Shown here one piece after another: positions 24,143 to 33,022 of a stretch of DNA of 33,410 bases; within the stretch, counting starts at the first letter, position 1, and every line of letters begins with the position of its first letter. Source of the DNA: Candidatus Methanogaster sp. (GTDB lineage Archaea; Halobacteriota; Methanosarcinia; Methanosarcinales; Methanogasteraceae); assembly GCA_003194445.1 (NCBI GenBank), contig PQXF01000004.1:110774-144183 (forward strand). The letters are read 5' to 3'. Made by a program: the position numbers and the translations under genes. The notes under the pieces are model-generated. The model searched no databases. It was not told the DNA's origin and saw only the letters and a list, made by a program, of their open reading frames with translations.

Positions 24143-24493
24143 CTAACCAAAATCAAGAGGCATTTCTGTTTCTTGCAAGAAATCGACCCCCAATATTGCT
24201 TCAACGCCCTCATCATCGATGTCATCTGTACTGAACGGCTTATCGGAAACGCCAACAGTCATTACGATCTCAACCCCGCTCCACAGTTCCCTGATCATCA
24301 CGTCAGCATACTTTCCTTCCAATATAGTATCTGACGCGCAAATCGCCTTGAAAATACCGTATAAGTCGGAATTAACTTTACCTGCCAACCGTTCGCTAAT
24401 CACAGTTTCATCAGCACCAGTATCTATAATTGCAACAGTCGTGGCTTTCCTATTGCCATATTCAACCTCAACCGGTCGGTAAATCCTTCCCAT
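24143..24493 (-). CDS. Retropepsin-like aspartic protease-fold protein
   Basis: This 116-residue protein has the aspartic-protease catalytic triad motif as AIIDTGADETVIS (Asp24) and the C-terminal helper motif EAILGVDFLQE (usual ILGxDFL). The monomer matches single-lobe retropepsin-like proteins that dimerise. The ATG at 24493 with GGTGG five bases upstream is preferred to GTG 24505. It overlaps the preceding 75-residue gene by 26 bases, so the two are a translationally coupled pair. Such pairs occur in archaeal and cyanobacterial genomes in toxin-antitoxin-like contexts; the substrate is unknown. Confidence 0.8.
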   Translation of the reverse strand: MGRIYRPVEVEYGNRKATTVAIIDTGADETVISERLAGKVNSDLYGIFKAICASDTILEGKYADVMIRELWSGVEIVMTVGVSDKPFSTDDIDDEGVEAILGVDFLQETEMPLDFG

Positions 24494-24695
24494 GTTTGCC
24501 ACCACTCATTATCCATAATATTCTATTTCTTCTTTTATAGTTATGCAGATCGCCCCGAACACCAACAAAATCCCCTTCTGTGAATATGTCGAGTTGATCT
24601 CTGTATAATTCCTTCAATCGGGATATTACATTCCCTCTTCGCTCTTTGTCCACTTCGTATTTGATCTCCTTGATCTCAATCGTTCTCATCACCAT
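24468..24695 (-). CDS. Small charged partner of the retropepsin-like gene
   Basis: This 75-residue basic protein (KEIKYEVDKERRGNVISRLK) has a predicted helix followed by strands. It resembles small antitoxin-like proteins but I cannot name a family. A TATA box at 24716-24725 (CCTATATATC on the minus strand) is 25 bases from the ATG at 24695, giving an essentially leaderless transcript. ATG 24689 is an alternative start. Its stop lies inside the protease gene. Confidence 0.6.
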   Translation of the reverse strand: MVMRTIEIKEIKYEVDKERRGNVISRLKELYRDQLDIFTEGDFVGVRGDLHNYKRRNRILWIMSGGKHGKDLPTG

Positions 24696-24764
24696 GGTGG
24701 TTTCTTTGCCTGTCTGATATATAGGAGTTGCTACCCGACTACTCTCGATTGCAAAGGAATCTGT

Positions 24765-25306
24765 TCACAACGTTGTCACATCATTAGACCCTTTAGATAG
24801 GTTTTTTATTCTTTTAATTGCTATATCAATAATCTCAGGATCGATCCAGAACTCTGATGGGTTATCTCTAAAAATGATCAATATCTCGACCGCCGCCCCT
24901 ATCGTCAAGATACATCTTTCGACGCAGTCTGAAATCACGCCAATCGTCCCTTTCACCTTAACTCCGGCGTTCTTTGCAGCCCGTCGTTCATCCCTCTCGT
25001 TTATCAAGAGCAAATCGGCATCCAGTTCTCGTGCAAGCAAGATCGATTCCGCCTCACCGATGTGTATATCCTATACCGACTGCAAATTTCACCCGCGTAA
25101 CCCTTTGGATTTACGACCTCTATCCAATCGTCAATCGCCTTTTCCACAAGGAAGGCGTCCATCTTACCAAGAGCGATTCCTTCTGTTACTACTTCCCTAT
25201 GCACCGCTTCTTTGATGAAGATCCGACCATACATGGATCGAAGAAGATCAAGCCGCTTGATCGTTCCAAAATGAATAAGCGGGGTGGAATCGCTTACAGT
25301 GATCAT
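24765..25306 (-). pseudogene. DUF3368/PIN-like toxin, frameshifted
   Basis: The N-terminal part reads MITVSDSTPLIHFGTIKRLD (active-site Asp6) through NPKGYAGEI. The C-terminal part continues in another frame as IHIGEAESILLARELDADLL...AGVKVKGTIGVI. Together they are a PIN-like RNase toxin of the DUF3368 family. The frameshift lies at about 25060-25085, and a TAG sits in the second frame just before DIHIGE. It overlaps the antitoxin gene by ATGA (25303-25306). The toxin is probably inactive. Confidence 0.8.
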
Positions 25307-25609
25307 CCAAGATCCTCTTCGAGTTCTTCCATTCCGTATCTCAGATACACACCCCTCTCGCCAAGCTCCTCAAGAGTTTTTCGTACAGGGGCGTCCATTA
25401 TGGCATCAGCTTCCCGCAGCGTTATCTTCCCCTCTTTGTAGAGAGTTGCAGCAATCTCAACCTCGTTTTTTCTCTTGTACTCCGCGAGAATCTTTCTAAG
25501 CCCATCTCTTATGGCGTCCGAGAGATTTGAGTAATATGTGCCTATGAGATGGTCTTCCACCTCACTTCTCCAGTTCTTTCGGGAGGGTTATGGTTTTTTT
25601 AACATGCAT
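25303..25609 (-). pseudogene. UPF0175-type antitoxin, frameshifted near its start
   Basis: An 85-codon frame from GTG 25560 gives VEDHLIGTYYSNLSDAIRDG...LREADAIMDAPVRKTLEELG, a UPF0175-like antitoxin that partners DUF3368 toxins. Upstream, ATG 25609 reads MHVKKTITLPKELEK and then hits TGA. Removing one T in GAGAAGTGAGG restores KELEK-EVEDHL, the normal ribbon-helix-helix-like N-terminus. The gene thus carries a one-base insertion near 25566. The shorter form could still be made from the GTG start. Confidence 0.7.
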
Positions 25610-25710
25610 GATCGAGACCTCTGCTGTGTCTGATGGTTGCCTAAATTTTTGTGGGCGTCTGGAATACGGGGGTGTGAATCATAGGGTTATGGGGGTTGGT
25701 TGGCTATGAA
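25575..25710 (-). repeat. Dispersed upstream repeat (copy E)
   Basis: It is about 80% identical to 16963-17107 (CTTTCGnGAGGGTTATGG; CCTCTGCTGTGTCTGAT; GGAATAnGGGGG). The repeat covers the first codons of the antitoxin and about 100 bases of upstream DNA, in the same orientation relative to the genes as copy D. Confidence 0.65.
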
Positions 25711-25805
25711 TGTTTTGGACAGGTTGTTCTTCCACACGGTTTATCAGAGAAACACAACGTCGCCGACCCCGGACTGGAAGGTTCGGGGCATACTAAGTAT
25801 GTGGA

Positions 25806-27264
25806 AAGGCTCAACACATCGCGTACACTTTTTCAAGTGCTCGATAGGCTCAACACATCGTGTACAGTTGTGAAATTTAAAGCGTAAAAAACATAGCGCA
25901 TCCGATGATGCGTTATGGCAAAATCAACCGAAACACATACGGAAGAGGAACAGGAGCGTATCGATGCGGTCAATCGATATCAGAGAGGCGAACGCCCTTC
26001 TAAAATCTGCAAAAGTCTTGGCAGGTCAAGACCATGGTTGCAAAAATGGGTTGGGAGATACAACAGCCTCGATAAAAGCAGTGAGAAGGAGTGGTTCAAG
26101 GAAGAGTCCAGAGCACCGAAGAATGTTCACAGAAAGACGGATTCGGAGATAGAACATCCTGTGGTGAACGTGCGAAAGTCGCTGATGGAGGGAAAAACAG
26201 AAGACACAAAGTATCGCTGTATCGGAGCCGTTGAGATACAATTTCGTATGCACGAGCTTGGTTACTCAGAAGATGACACTCCAAGCCTGTCAACAATCAA
26301 ACGTATTGTCAAAAGAAACGGCATGGTAGTCCAAAAGAAGAAGCGGTATATCAGATGCAAATCCAAGAAGCGGTACACTCTGTTGAATCCTACCAACGCT
26401 AACGAGGTCCATCAGATGGACTTTGTGGGACCGCGACACATCAAAGGCTACGGGCGGATCTCGTCCCTGAACTTGATTGATGTTGTTAGCAGCAAGGCAC
26501 ACATCCGGCAGTATGCAGGGCAGACTATGGATAACGTGATCGAGTTCTTGCTCGATTGCTGGACTAAAAATGCGATTCCGAAGTATCTTCAGATGGACAA
26601 TGGCGCTTCTTTCATCGGCGACTTGATACATCCACGACACTTCAGCCGTGTCGTGAGGTTTTGCCTCCATCTCGGTGTCGAGCCCGTATTTATCGACCAA
26701 GTAAGCCATGGATGAACGGCACGATCGAGGACTTCAACGGGGACTTCGGAGAGAAGTTATAGGAACGAGAGCAATGGGTAGATCTGGAACACATTCGGAG
26801 CGAGGCGAAAATCTTCCTGATGCGGCACAACAATCGCCAGGACTGGAAGTATAGGAAGACCGATCTGGATGCCATACCGCACCGCAAACTTCCGGAGGAT
26901 TTCAAGATCGATGCGAATAACCTGCCGATCACAGAGGGCAAAGTGCACTTTATACGGCAGGTGAAGGAGAACGGAACAATTAGCGTTCTGAATGAGGACT
27001 TCGATGCCGATAAATCATTGGCGCATGAATATGCGTGGGCTACTATCGACACAAAGCGAGAACAATCGACGATCTACTATCGAGAGAAGAACGAAGAGGA
27101 AGCAGGTTTTATCAAGATTTATGAGTACAAGATTGGTGAAAATGTAAAAAGATTCGAAGAGAAGTTCTGAACGCGAAAAGTGTACGCGATGTTATGGACC
27201 TAACATGCACTTGAGGTGTACGCGATGTGTTGAGCTTTTTTGTGTACGCGATGTTATGAACCTT
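25806..27264 (+). mobile_element. Degenerate IS481-type insertion sequence
   Basis: A 23-base left end (AAGGCTCAACACATCGCGTACAC, 25806-25828) matches the inverse of the right end (27242-27264) at 21 of 23 positions. Additional copies of the same motif lie inside both ends (25844-25867; 27180-27201; 27216-27236), so each end has two or three sites. The near-direct flanks ACTAAGTATG (25792-25801) and ACCAAGTATG (27265-27274) may be a target duplication but are not equally placed. Confidence 0.75.
25915..27170 (+). pseudogene. IS481-family transposase, frameshift and nonsense
   Basis: Residues 1-262 read normally: a helix-turn-helix (RPSKICKSLGRSRPWLQKW), then an rve/DDE core with HQMDFVG and LQMDNGASF. 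Near 26700 the frame shifts. The second frame gives WMNGTIEDFNGDFGEKL, then TAG at 26760-26762 where a Trp is expected, then EREQW and a C-terminus ending at 27170. The third catalytic Glu (GTIEDFNG) is beyond the shift, so the enzyme is dead unless recoded. Confidence 0.85.
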
Positions 27265-27352
27265 ACCAAGTATGCTCGAAGTTTTTGTATTTCTATCGGT
27301 TCGCTTGCTTTTTTTGTTCCTTTTCAGTTGCTGTAACTGTTTCAGACGGTAA

Positions 27353-27742
27353 TTATCTATAAATGCGATAAAATAAAATAAATTGCAAAAACAATCCGGT
27401 TATAAAGAGGATGAACCAATACTTAAGCCATCTTGATGTGGGGTCGGGAATAGGATAGATATCAAAACATAAAGATATTGCAGCAGATATGAAAATTATT
27501 GCTACTACAGTCGCTAATTTGAGCATTATATTACGTTTTCCTGACAATTTAAATTCTTTTTGTATCCGTTCAAAATTATCTAATGATACACTTACCGAAT
27601 AAATAGTTGGAAGTAACAATAATTCAGATTGGATCCCCTTCGCAAGGGTATACTCAGCAAAAAATTTTGTGTACAACATACCTGATAAGATAAGTATGAT
27701 TGTGATATGTTCCATATATCTGATTAATATATTATCTTTCAT
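27353..27742 (-). CDS. Small membrane protein, unknown
   Basis: This 129-residue AT-rich gene encodes three predicted transmembrane segments (about 11-31, 75-96 and 105-126) and a charged cytoplasmic loop between the first two (NFERIQKEFKLSGKRN). I do not recognise a family. No strong ribosome site precedes the ATG. It lies between two insertion sequences and may be cargo or a passenger gene. Coding status is moderate: the reading frame is clean and the hydrophobic pattern is protein-like. Confidence 0.5.
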   Translation of the reverse strand: MKDNILIRYMEHITIILILSGMLYTKFFAEYTLAKGIQSELLLLPTIYSVSVSLDNFERIQKEFKLSGKRNIMLKLATVVAIIFISAAISLCFDIYPIPDPTSRWLKYWFILFITGLFLQFILFYRIYR

Positions 27743-27844
27743 TTTTATAATCCGGTATAGTTCAATAAATATAAATTAATTATATGTCAAAAGTTTTTGC
27801 TTTTAAATATATCGAATTTTTCACTTGTCATTGGTTATTATACT

Positions 27845-28888
27845 TCACACCGCCACAACTTGAGCTTTTCCAAACCTCTGAAACCGTAATGTGAGCAAAG
27901 AGTCAAGTTCTTCTTTGTAGGTGGTGTCCGTCTGGTTCAGGCAGTTGGTGATGGCGTTTTTGAAATCCTTGAACTCGGAATAATATTTCGAATACAAACA
28001 CTCTTTCTTAACGAATTTCCATAATCGTTCAATAAGATTTAAATTGGGTGAATACGGAGGAATGTAAAGTAATTCGATATCAAGAGATTTTGCTAACTCC
28101 CAAACAAGTTTACACTTCTGATATCTGGCATTGTCCAAAACAAGGGTGATTGGAACTCTATTACCAAGGCGCGAAATGCGCCACAATAAATCACAAAAGC
28201 TCTGACCATTGATATACGTATCGTTGGTAACAGTGATCAATTCATGAGTTATAGCATTTAACGCACCTAAAACATTGAACCGCTTTCTACCAGCTGGGGC
28301 TTTAATAAACAATCTCTTAAATGACCACAATATTCCGAGAAATGGAGCCAGAACGAAGTGTGCGGCGTCCACAAAAAAGACAACTCTCTTGCCGGACTTG
28401 GCTTCTTTGAGGCGGGGCTCCAGTTCTTCTTTTATGAACTGTTCCTGCTTATCCAAGTCTGCTTTAGCAGGAATCATACCCACTTTGCGAGGAGCCATCC
28501 CAATAGACTTGAGAAACTCCCTAACCCTGTTTTCACTGCGCTTAATTCCAGTTATCTCTTCAATCTTAGCCATAGCCTCTTTAACGCTTGCAGGCGGATG
28601 TTCACTAAAGTAAGCTTCGATAGTTGTTGCATACTGCCTCAATTCACTTTGAGGCTGGTAAAAATTTACTTCTTTCAACCCTTCTATGCCATATTTCTGG
28701 TATTTTCGGAGATACTTAGTTAGAGTGTTCGAAGATATTCCTGTAAACTGGCATATATGTTTATGGCTTATATTCTGGCTCTTCAACCAAAGAGCTTCCA
28801 TTCTACGCTGAACGCGTGGATGGGGATGACAATATCGTTCGTAATCCAATGCTTTCATCTCTTCCTCAGTGAACTCAATCTCAATCAT
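27845..28888 (-). CDS. IS630-family transposase
   Basis: This is an intact 347-residue transposase. An N-terminal HTH (HKHICQFTGISSNTLTKYL) is followed by a winged-helix domain (RSENRVREFLKSIGMAPRK) and the DDE catalytic core with VVFFVDAAHF, ITLVLDNARYQ and PPYSPNLNLIERLWKFVKK. The ATG at 28888 follows GGTGAT by four bases and is preferred over an upstream in-frame start at 28918. Terminal repeats of the element could not be defined by eye. With the frame undamaged this may be a recently active element. Confidence 0.9.
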   Translation of the reverse strand: MIEIEFTEEEMKALDYERYCHPHPRVQRRMEALWLKSQNISHKHICQFTGISSNTLTKYLRKYQKYGIEGLKEVNFYQPQSELRQYATTIEAYFSEHPPASVKEAMAKIEEITGIKRSENRVREFLKSIGMAPRKVGMIPAKADLDKQEQFIKEELEPRLKEAKSGKRVVFFVDAAHFVLAPFLGILWSFKRLFIKAPAGRKRFNVLGALNAITHELITVTNDTYINGQSFCDLLWRISRLGNRVPITLVLDNARYQKCKLVWELAKSLDIELLYIPPYSPNLNLIERLWKFVKKECLYSKYYSEFKDFKNAITNCLNQTDTTYKEELDSLLTLRFQRFGKAQVVAV

Positions 28889-29157
28889 GCAGATCACCTG
28901 TTGGAATTTGTATCTCAAACTAAAAAGTAGTTACCCGCATACTATATATGTGCTATGATTCTATCTATAAAAATCGCAGTTTATGGCGGTGCCGAGTATA
29001 GTATAGTATACCTGTTAAAATTTTAGAAATTGTCGTTGGTTTACTTCTGATAAAACCTATTGGGGTATGAAATCCATATCGTTTGAGCCCCAACCGCGCC
29101 ACACCCGATTGAAATTGAATGCATCCGAGTCACCATACCACCTACGCATCGCTGCCC
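28889..29157. other. Intergenic, IS630 right flank
   Basis: AT-rich near 28920-29040 (the transposase promoter side, ACTATATATG at about 28939), then GC-richer sequence without an ORF. I see no clear inverted repeat that pairs with the other side of the transposase. Confidence 0.4.
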
Positions 29158-30909
29158 TCATAGGCGGATCGCTCCTGTCGCCGCCTGCAGGATCATGAGC
29201 ACGTCGAGGGATGTGATGCGGTCGTCACCGCTAACGTCGTAGAGTGGGTCGTATTCGCGGCTGCCGACTGCGATCTGGAGCGCGATCACGGCGTCTGTGG
29301 TGGTGAACGTTGGCGTTTCATCCGGAATCTGGGCGCATGGGGCAGGATCGTTGAGTATCGGCAGGTACGTCACATTGCCCTTACTCGGATCGTCATTCCA
29401 GTCATGGATGCTTACGTTTATGATATCTCTATCGGTTGTTCCCCACCAGTTGTTTGCTGCATCGACATCATCGGTCTGATCGTTGTAGAACTGGTATTCG
29501 TAATAACCGCCGTTCTCGATGATGTTGTTGTAACTGATGTTGTTGTTGGTGCTTCCGTCACCCCAATAATCCGTCGTTAAATAGAAGCCTGGATTTGTGT
29601 TGTTATGCACCCAGTTACAGGTGATATTATTGTTATTCGCTCCAGAGAGATAGGTGCCGTAGTCGTTCGAGTTTACGGTGTTCTTCGTGAGCGTGTTGCT
29701 CGAAGACGACAGCCAGATGCCATAACGGTTGTTCGAGGCAGTATTGCTCTGCAGCGTGTTGCAGCAAGACCATGGCCCTATGACGATACCGAAGTAGTCG
29801 TTCGAGTTTACTGTATTGCTCTGCAACATGTTGTTGCTCGAATCGCAGAACAGGTCTATGCCACGCTGTTCATTATTCGATGCGTTATTTCTCTGCAGCG
29901 TATTACTGCTCGAACGCTCCAGGCAGATGCCACGGATGCCGTTCGAGTTTGCAGTATTGCTTTCCAGCGTGTTGCTATCCGAAGATTCCATATAGATGCC
30001 GACATCGTTGTTCGATGCGCTGACATTCTCTATCCTCGAATTCTCAGTGTATGCGAATAACACTCCTTGTGTGTTATTCGTTAGTGTAAGGTCTTTGACT
30101 GTTATGTTTGTGCAGTTCACGATTCCCACATAGCCAGCATCATCTGGAATCTGCTTATCCTTCTGATCAACCCAGTAATATACCGTTTTCCCATCTACTG
30201 TGTTGCTCGTGTCTATGTTTTGAGTGTAGTGAGAAAGACTGTCGGCAACAACACCAAAGTTCCATCGGTTTCCAGACATCATGTTGCCCTGCAACATGTT
30301 GCCACTCGAACACGTCAGATCGATGCCGTAGTAGTTGTTCGAGTTCGCAGTGTTGTTCTGTAGCGTGTTGCTGTTCGAAGACCCCAGCCCGATGCCTCCA
30401 AATTTGTTGTCTGATGCGTTGTTGTTGGTGAGTGTATTGTTATTCGAAGATCCTACGCCGATACCGTAGTAATTGTTCGACGCGATGTTATCCGAGATGT
30501 TGCAGTGACTCGCATTGATAAGGCAAATCCCAGCCTTATAAATATAAGGACCTATAGTCCCTGTCGCCGTAAATCCAGAGATGTTCACATAATTCCCAGT
30601 CACCTCAAAGACGTAATCGTCCGGTGATGCCGCGGTCACGGTCACAACATCTGCGCCTTCACCTTGCAGCGTGAGTTCTTTGCTTACATCCACATTCTCA
30701 GTATAACTCCCATTGTACACGAAGATCGTATCACCCACTGCTGCGTTGTTGACTGCATCTTGGATTTTCGTGTAATCACAGCCAGATGAACAGACCGTAA
30801 GTGTATCTGCGCTTGCTGTGCCACAGAACACAGCTATCATTGCAAGCGTAAGCATGATGCCATTCAGTTTACCCATAGTATTCCTCTTCCTGGCTTTTGT
30901 GGTTTCCAT
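29158..30909 (-). CDS. Secreted NosD-type beta-helix protein with C-terminal dockerin
   Basis: This is a 583-residue protein. A signal peptide (MGKLNGIMLTLAMIAVF then TASA) is followed by a long right-handed beta-helix of NosD/PbH1 repeats, with Asn-ladder units such as NNYYGIGVGSSNNNTL and SSDSNTLESNTANSNG. The C-terminus is a dockerin (TFTTTDAVIALQIAVGSREYDPLYDVSGDDRITSLDVLMI in two halves), in which the first calcium loop is degenerate (the usual D-x-N-x-D is missing) and the second is intact. Beta-helix proteins of this type bind or cut polysaccharides or form surface layers. The ATG at 30909 follows GGATGGT within about ten bases. It is related in plan to the dockerin protein at the left end. 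Confidence 0.85.
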   Translation of the reverse strand: METTKARKRNTMGKLNGIMLTLAMIAVFCGTASADTLTVCSSGCDYTKIQDAVNNAAVGDTIFVYNGSYTENVDVSKELTLQGEGADVVTVTAASPDDYVFEVTGNYVNISGFTATGTIGPYIYKAGICLINASHCNISDNIASNNYYGIGVGSSNNNTLTNNNASDNKFGGIGLGSSNSNTLQNNTANSNNYYGIDLTCSSGNMLQGNMMSGNRWNFGVVADSLSHYTQNIDTSNTVDGKTVYYWVDQKDKQIPDDAGYVGIVNCTNITVKDLTLTNNTQGVLFAYTENSRIENVSASNNDVGIYMESSDSNTLESNTANSNGIRGICLERSSSNTLQRNNASNNEQRGIDLFCDSSNNMLQSNTVNSNDYFGIVIGPWSCCNTLQSNTASNNRYGIWLSSSSNTLTKNTVNSNDYGTYLSGANNNNITCNWVHNNTNPGFYLTTDYWGDGSTNNNISYNNIIENGGYYEYQFYNDQTDDVDAANNWWGTTDRDIINVSIHDWNDDPSKGNVTYLPILNDPAPCAQIPDETPTFTTTDAVIALQIAVGSREYDPLYDVSGDDRITSLDVLMILQAATGAIRL

Positions 30910-30930
30910 CTGTTTACCATCCTCTCTCGA

Positions 30931-31180
30931 AATCACTAAATCCTGAACTTAAGTCCAATGCCAGTACATCGCGTTTTTGCATTCGTTTTCTCCTGATTCT
31001 ATATGTATCTCTCCACAACCGCCCATCCATGCCCGACCGATCCATGGAAGCAGGATGGTGCCCATAGACTTCTGTTGCACCATTCTTTGAGATGTGGAAA
31101 ACGCGCTCACGCAGTTCTCTCTGTCCCATACACGCTAACCGGGAGTACATTCTATATAAGCCTTGTGAGAATATCTTGGT
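30931..31180 (-). repeat. Dispersed 250-base repeat (copy A)
   Basis: It aligns along its whole length with 33023-33270, at roughly 70% identity with small indels. On the minus strand both preserve CF(H/Y)GSVGHGW(A/G)(V/I)VERY and HLKEW with mostly synonymous third-position differences, which indicates a former coding sequence. A TATATAAG-like box sits near the far end (31151-31160). It occupies the upstream region of the dockerin gene. Confidence 0.7.
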
Positions 31181-31265
31181 AGACATTTTATAAAAATACG
31201 AAAACCACCACCACAAAGCACCGTCAGGATGGACACACCCCATCCCGAACAGTGCCTGTACTCGA

Positions 31266-32120
31266 CTACGCGTCCGCATGATCCAGAATTGCGTTGGTGA
31301 TCCGATCGACAAGATTGATCCCGCCACCATACCCGATGATCGCTCTTCGCTGGTAGCCAACCCGGTCGTACACCGGAAACCCGATCCTTGCAAAAGCAAC
31401 CTTCTCGTCGTCTCCGATATATGTCGCTTGCGAGTTTCCCATCACCAGATCGACGCCAACCGCCTTCACCGCCTCATGCAGCTCGTAGAGGTCGCATCCC
31501 GAGATGATCTCGATCTCATGCCCGGTCTGGCTTGCGACCGCCTGCACATCCGAGAGCAAACTCCTTGCTCTCGGTTCCGGTCGCAATGATCAACAGGCGT
31601 CATCCCGAGTTCATGCAGAAATCGTGCCATGCCGGATGCGACATCAGGATCTCTCGTGGATCGCAACCCTCTTCTGTGCGATCTTGAAATGCACATCGAT
31701 CATCGCATCGATGAGCCGCCCCCTCTCATTTCGCAGTTCATCCGGAATCTGCCTTCCCGTGAGGTGGCTCACATTCTCAAGGAACGCGTCAAGTGTTGGC
31801 AACGCCAATCGGACATGCACCTGAGATCATCGGCACCTTGTGTTTACTTGCAAGATACTTTGCAGCCGCTCCGCCTGCATGTTTGCATAGAGAGATTGAG
31901 CCTATCGAGTTTGCTATGTCGGTGATCTCTTTTGGTGTCGTGCCGCCGTCCGGAAACCGCGGTCTCGGCAGTATCAGCGGCCGCATCAAGCGTCTCTGAG
32001 ATGTCTGTTAAGATGATCGCTTTTACCCTTATTGCAGCAAGCATACTTTTGAGCTCCCTGATATCTCCTGGGTTCGAGAGTCCGAGCAGCGATGTTGATC
32101 TTGCTGTTATGTCCAGTCTA
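31266..32120 (-). pseudogene. Nitrogenase beta-subunit-like (NifK/VnfK/AnfK/NifN-type) remnant
   Basis: Pieces of one protein lie in three frames in the correct order: STSLLGLSNPGDIRELKSML; RFPDGGTTPKEITDIANSIG; GGAAAKYLASKHKVPMISGA then CPIGVANT; RGRLIDAMIDVHFKIAQKRVAI; DPDVASGMARFLHELGMTPV; IATGTESKEFALG; VDLVMGNSQATYI; ARIGFPVYDRVGYQRRAIIG. These match the middle and C-terminal parts of nitrogenase beta-type subunits. The N-terminal third with the P-cluster cysteines is missing. At least four frameshifts are needed, so it is a genuine relic rather than a single sequencing error. No other nif gene is adjacent. Confidence 0.8.
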
Positions 32121-32315
32121 CTCTGCAAGATGCGTAACAAGTGAAACGAAAGCCCCCGCCGCATCACACCCGAATGAATTCGGATGCACCCGTGAGGCGG
32201 TCATGTGTATTTATTTTATAGATATATTATTTAAAATTTTTATGTAGAACGTTTTCAGTGTTTGTGAAGTGCGAGCTTAACGAAACAAACACTGTAGTAG
32301 GCGGATTGTAGAATC
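32121..32315. other. Intergenic between nif relic and mazF
   Basis: These 195 bases contain AT-rich sequence (32210-32240), a near-palindrome TCGTTTGT/AACGAAACAAACACTG around 32270-32292 and no supported ORF. Confidence 0.3.
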
Positions 32316-32666
32316 TTATATTCTAATTCCCAATTGAAAACACAAAGCATCAATTATCTCTTGTTGTGCTTCCAAATCTTCGATTTTACCTATATCTCTA
32401 ATTAAACGTCTCTTATCAAGTGTTCTAATTTGATAACAAAGCACGATAGACTCCATATAGAGTCCCCCCATTTCAGCAGATATTAAAACCTCATTGGGAT
32501 AAATTCTCCTACCTGGTTTTCTTGAAGTTATGGGGAGGACATTCACTACCGGCAAAATTTGGTTTATCTCCTCCTCACTTATCACAAGAACAGGACGAGT
32601 CTTCCCCTGTTCAGAACCAATTATCGGATCAAGATTAGCAATAAATATATGCCATTTATACCCCAT
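32316..32666 (-). CDS. MazF/PemK-family endoribonuclease toxin
   Basis: This 116-residue member of the MazF/PemK family has IFIANLDPIIGSEQGKTRPV (proline-containing entrance loop and the catalytic Arg region), LVISEEE, and VLPITSRKPG. Such toxins cut mRNA at short sequences and are held in check by a DNA-binding antitoxin. It overlaps the preceding antitoxin gene by 11 bases. The gene is AT-rich and complete. Confidence 0.85.
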   Translation of the reverse strand: MGYKWHIFIANLDPIIGSEQGKTRPVLVISEEEINQILPVVNVLPITSRKPGRRIYPNEVLISAEMGGLYMESIVLCYQIRTLDKRRLIRDIGKIEDLEAQQEIIDALCFQLGIRI

Positions 32667-32910
32667 TTTCTTCTACCCATCCTTCCGAATCAACAGTTAT
32701 GAAATCTTCAGATACATCTACAAGATCATCAAGAAAAAGATCATCTCTTACTGCTTCTTTTAACTCTTCGATTTTTTGTTTGAAACTATCTGGCATTTTT
32801 TTAATGATCAAAATCACCTCCACTGTTTCATTTTCAGGCACATACTGTGGAATCTTTATCCCGATCTCATGATCTTTCGGTATTCTCACGATTTGTCTGA
32901 TTGCTTCCAT
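32656..32910 (-). CDS. Antitoxin partner of the MazF-like toxin
   Basis: This 84-residue acidic protein begins MEAIRQIVRIPKDHEIGIKI, a strand-rich beginning that looks like a swapped-hairpin or oligomerisation motif. An acidic C-terminus (DDLFLDDLVDVSEDF) suits toxin neutralisation. The ATG at 32910 has GGTGA eight to nine bases upstream and is preferred over GTG 32922. A TATA-like box lies near 32962-32970. The family is not named with certainty. Confidence 0.7.
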   Translation of the reverse strand: MEAIRQIVRIPKDHEIGIKIPQYVPENETVEVILIIKKMPDSFKQKIEELKEAVRDDLFLDDLVDVSEDFITVDSEGWVEENGV

Positions 32911-33022
32911 AATCTTATTCACCCTTCATCTTGCATATCAATCTATATCCAAACCGGATCCATATATGCCTTCTGATCGGACTTCAATCATCACTTACTT
33001 TTCTCACTTCTCTCTCGTCTTA

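Noticed and set aside
26760-26762. TAG as possible pyrrolysine codon in the IS481 transposase
   Set aside because: The same gene also has a frameshift 50 bases earlier, and the position is a conserved Trp, so decay explains it better.
27743-28960. Terminal inverted repeats of the IS630-type element
   Set aside because: Several AT-rich partial matches exist, but none pairs convincingly with TA target sites on both sides.
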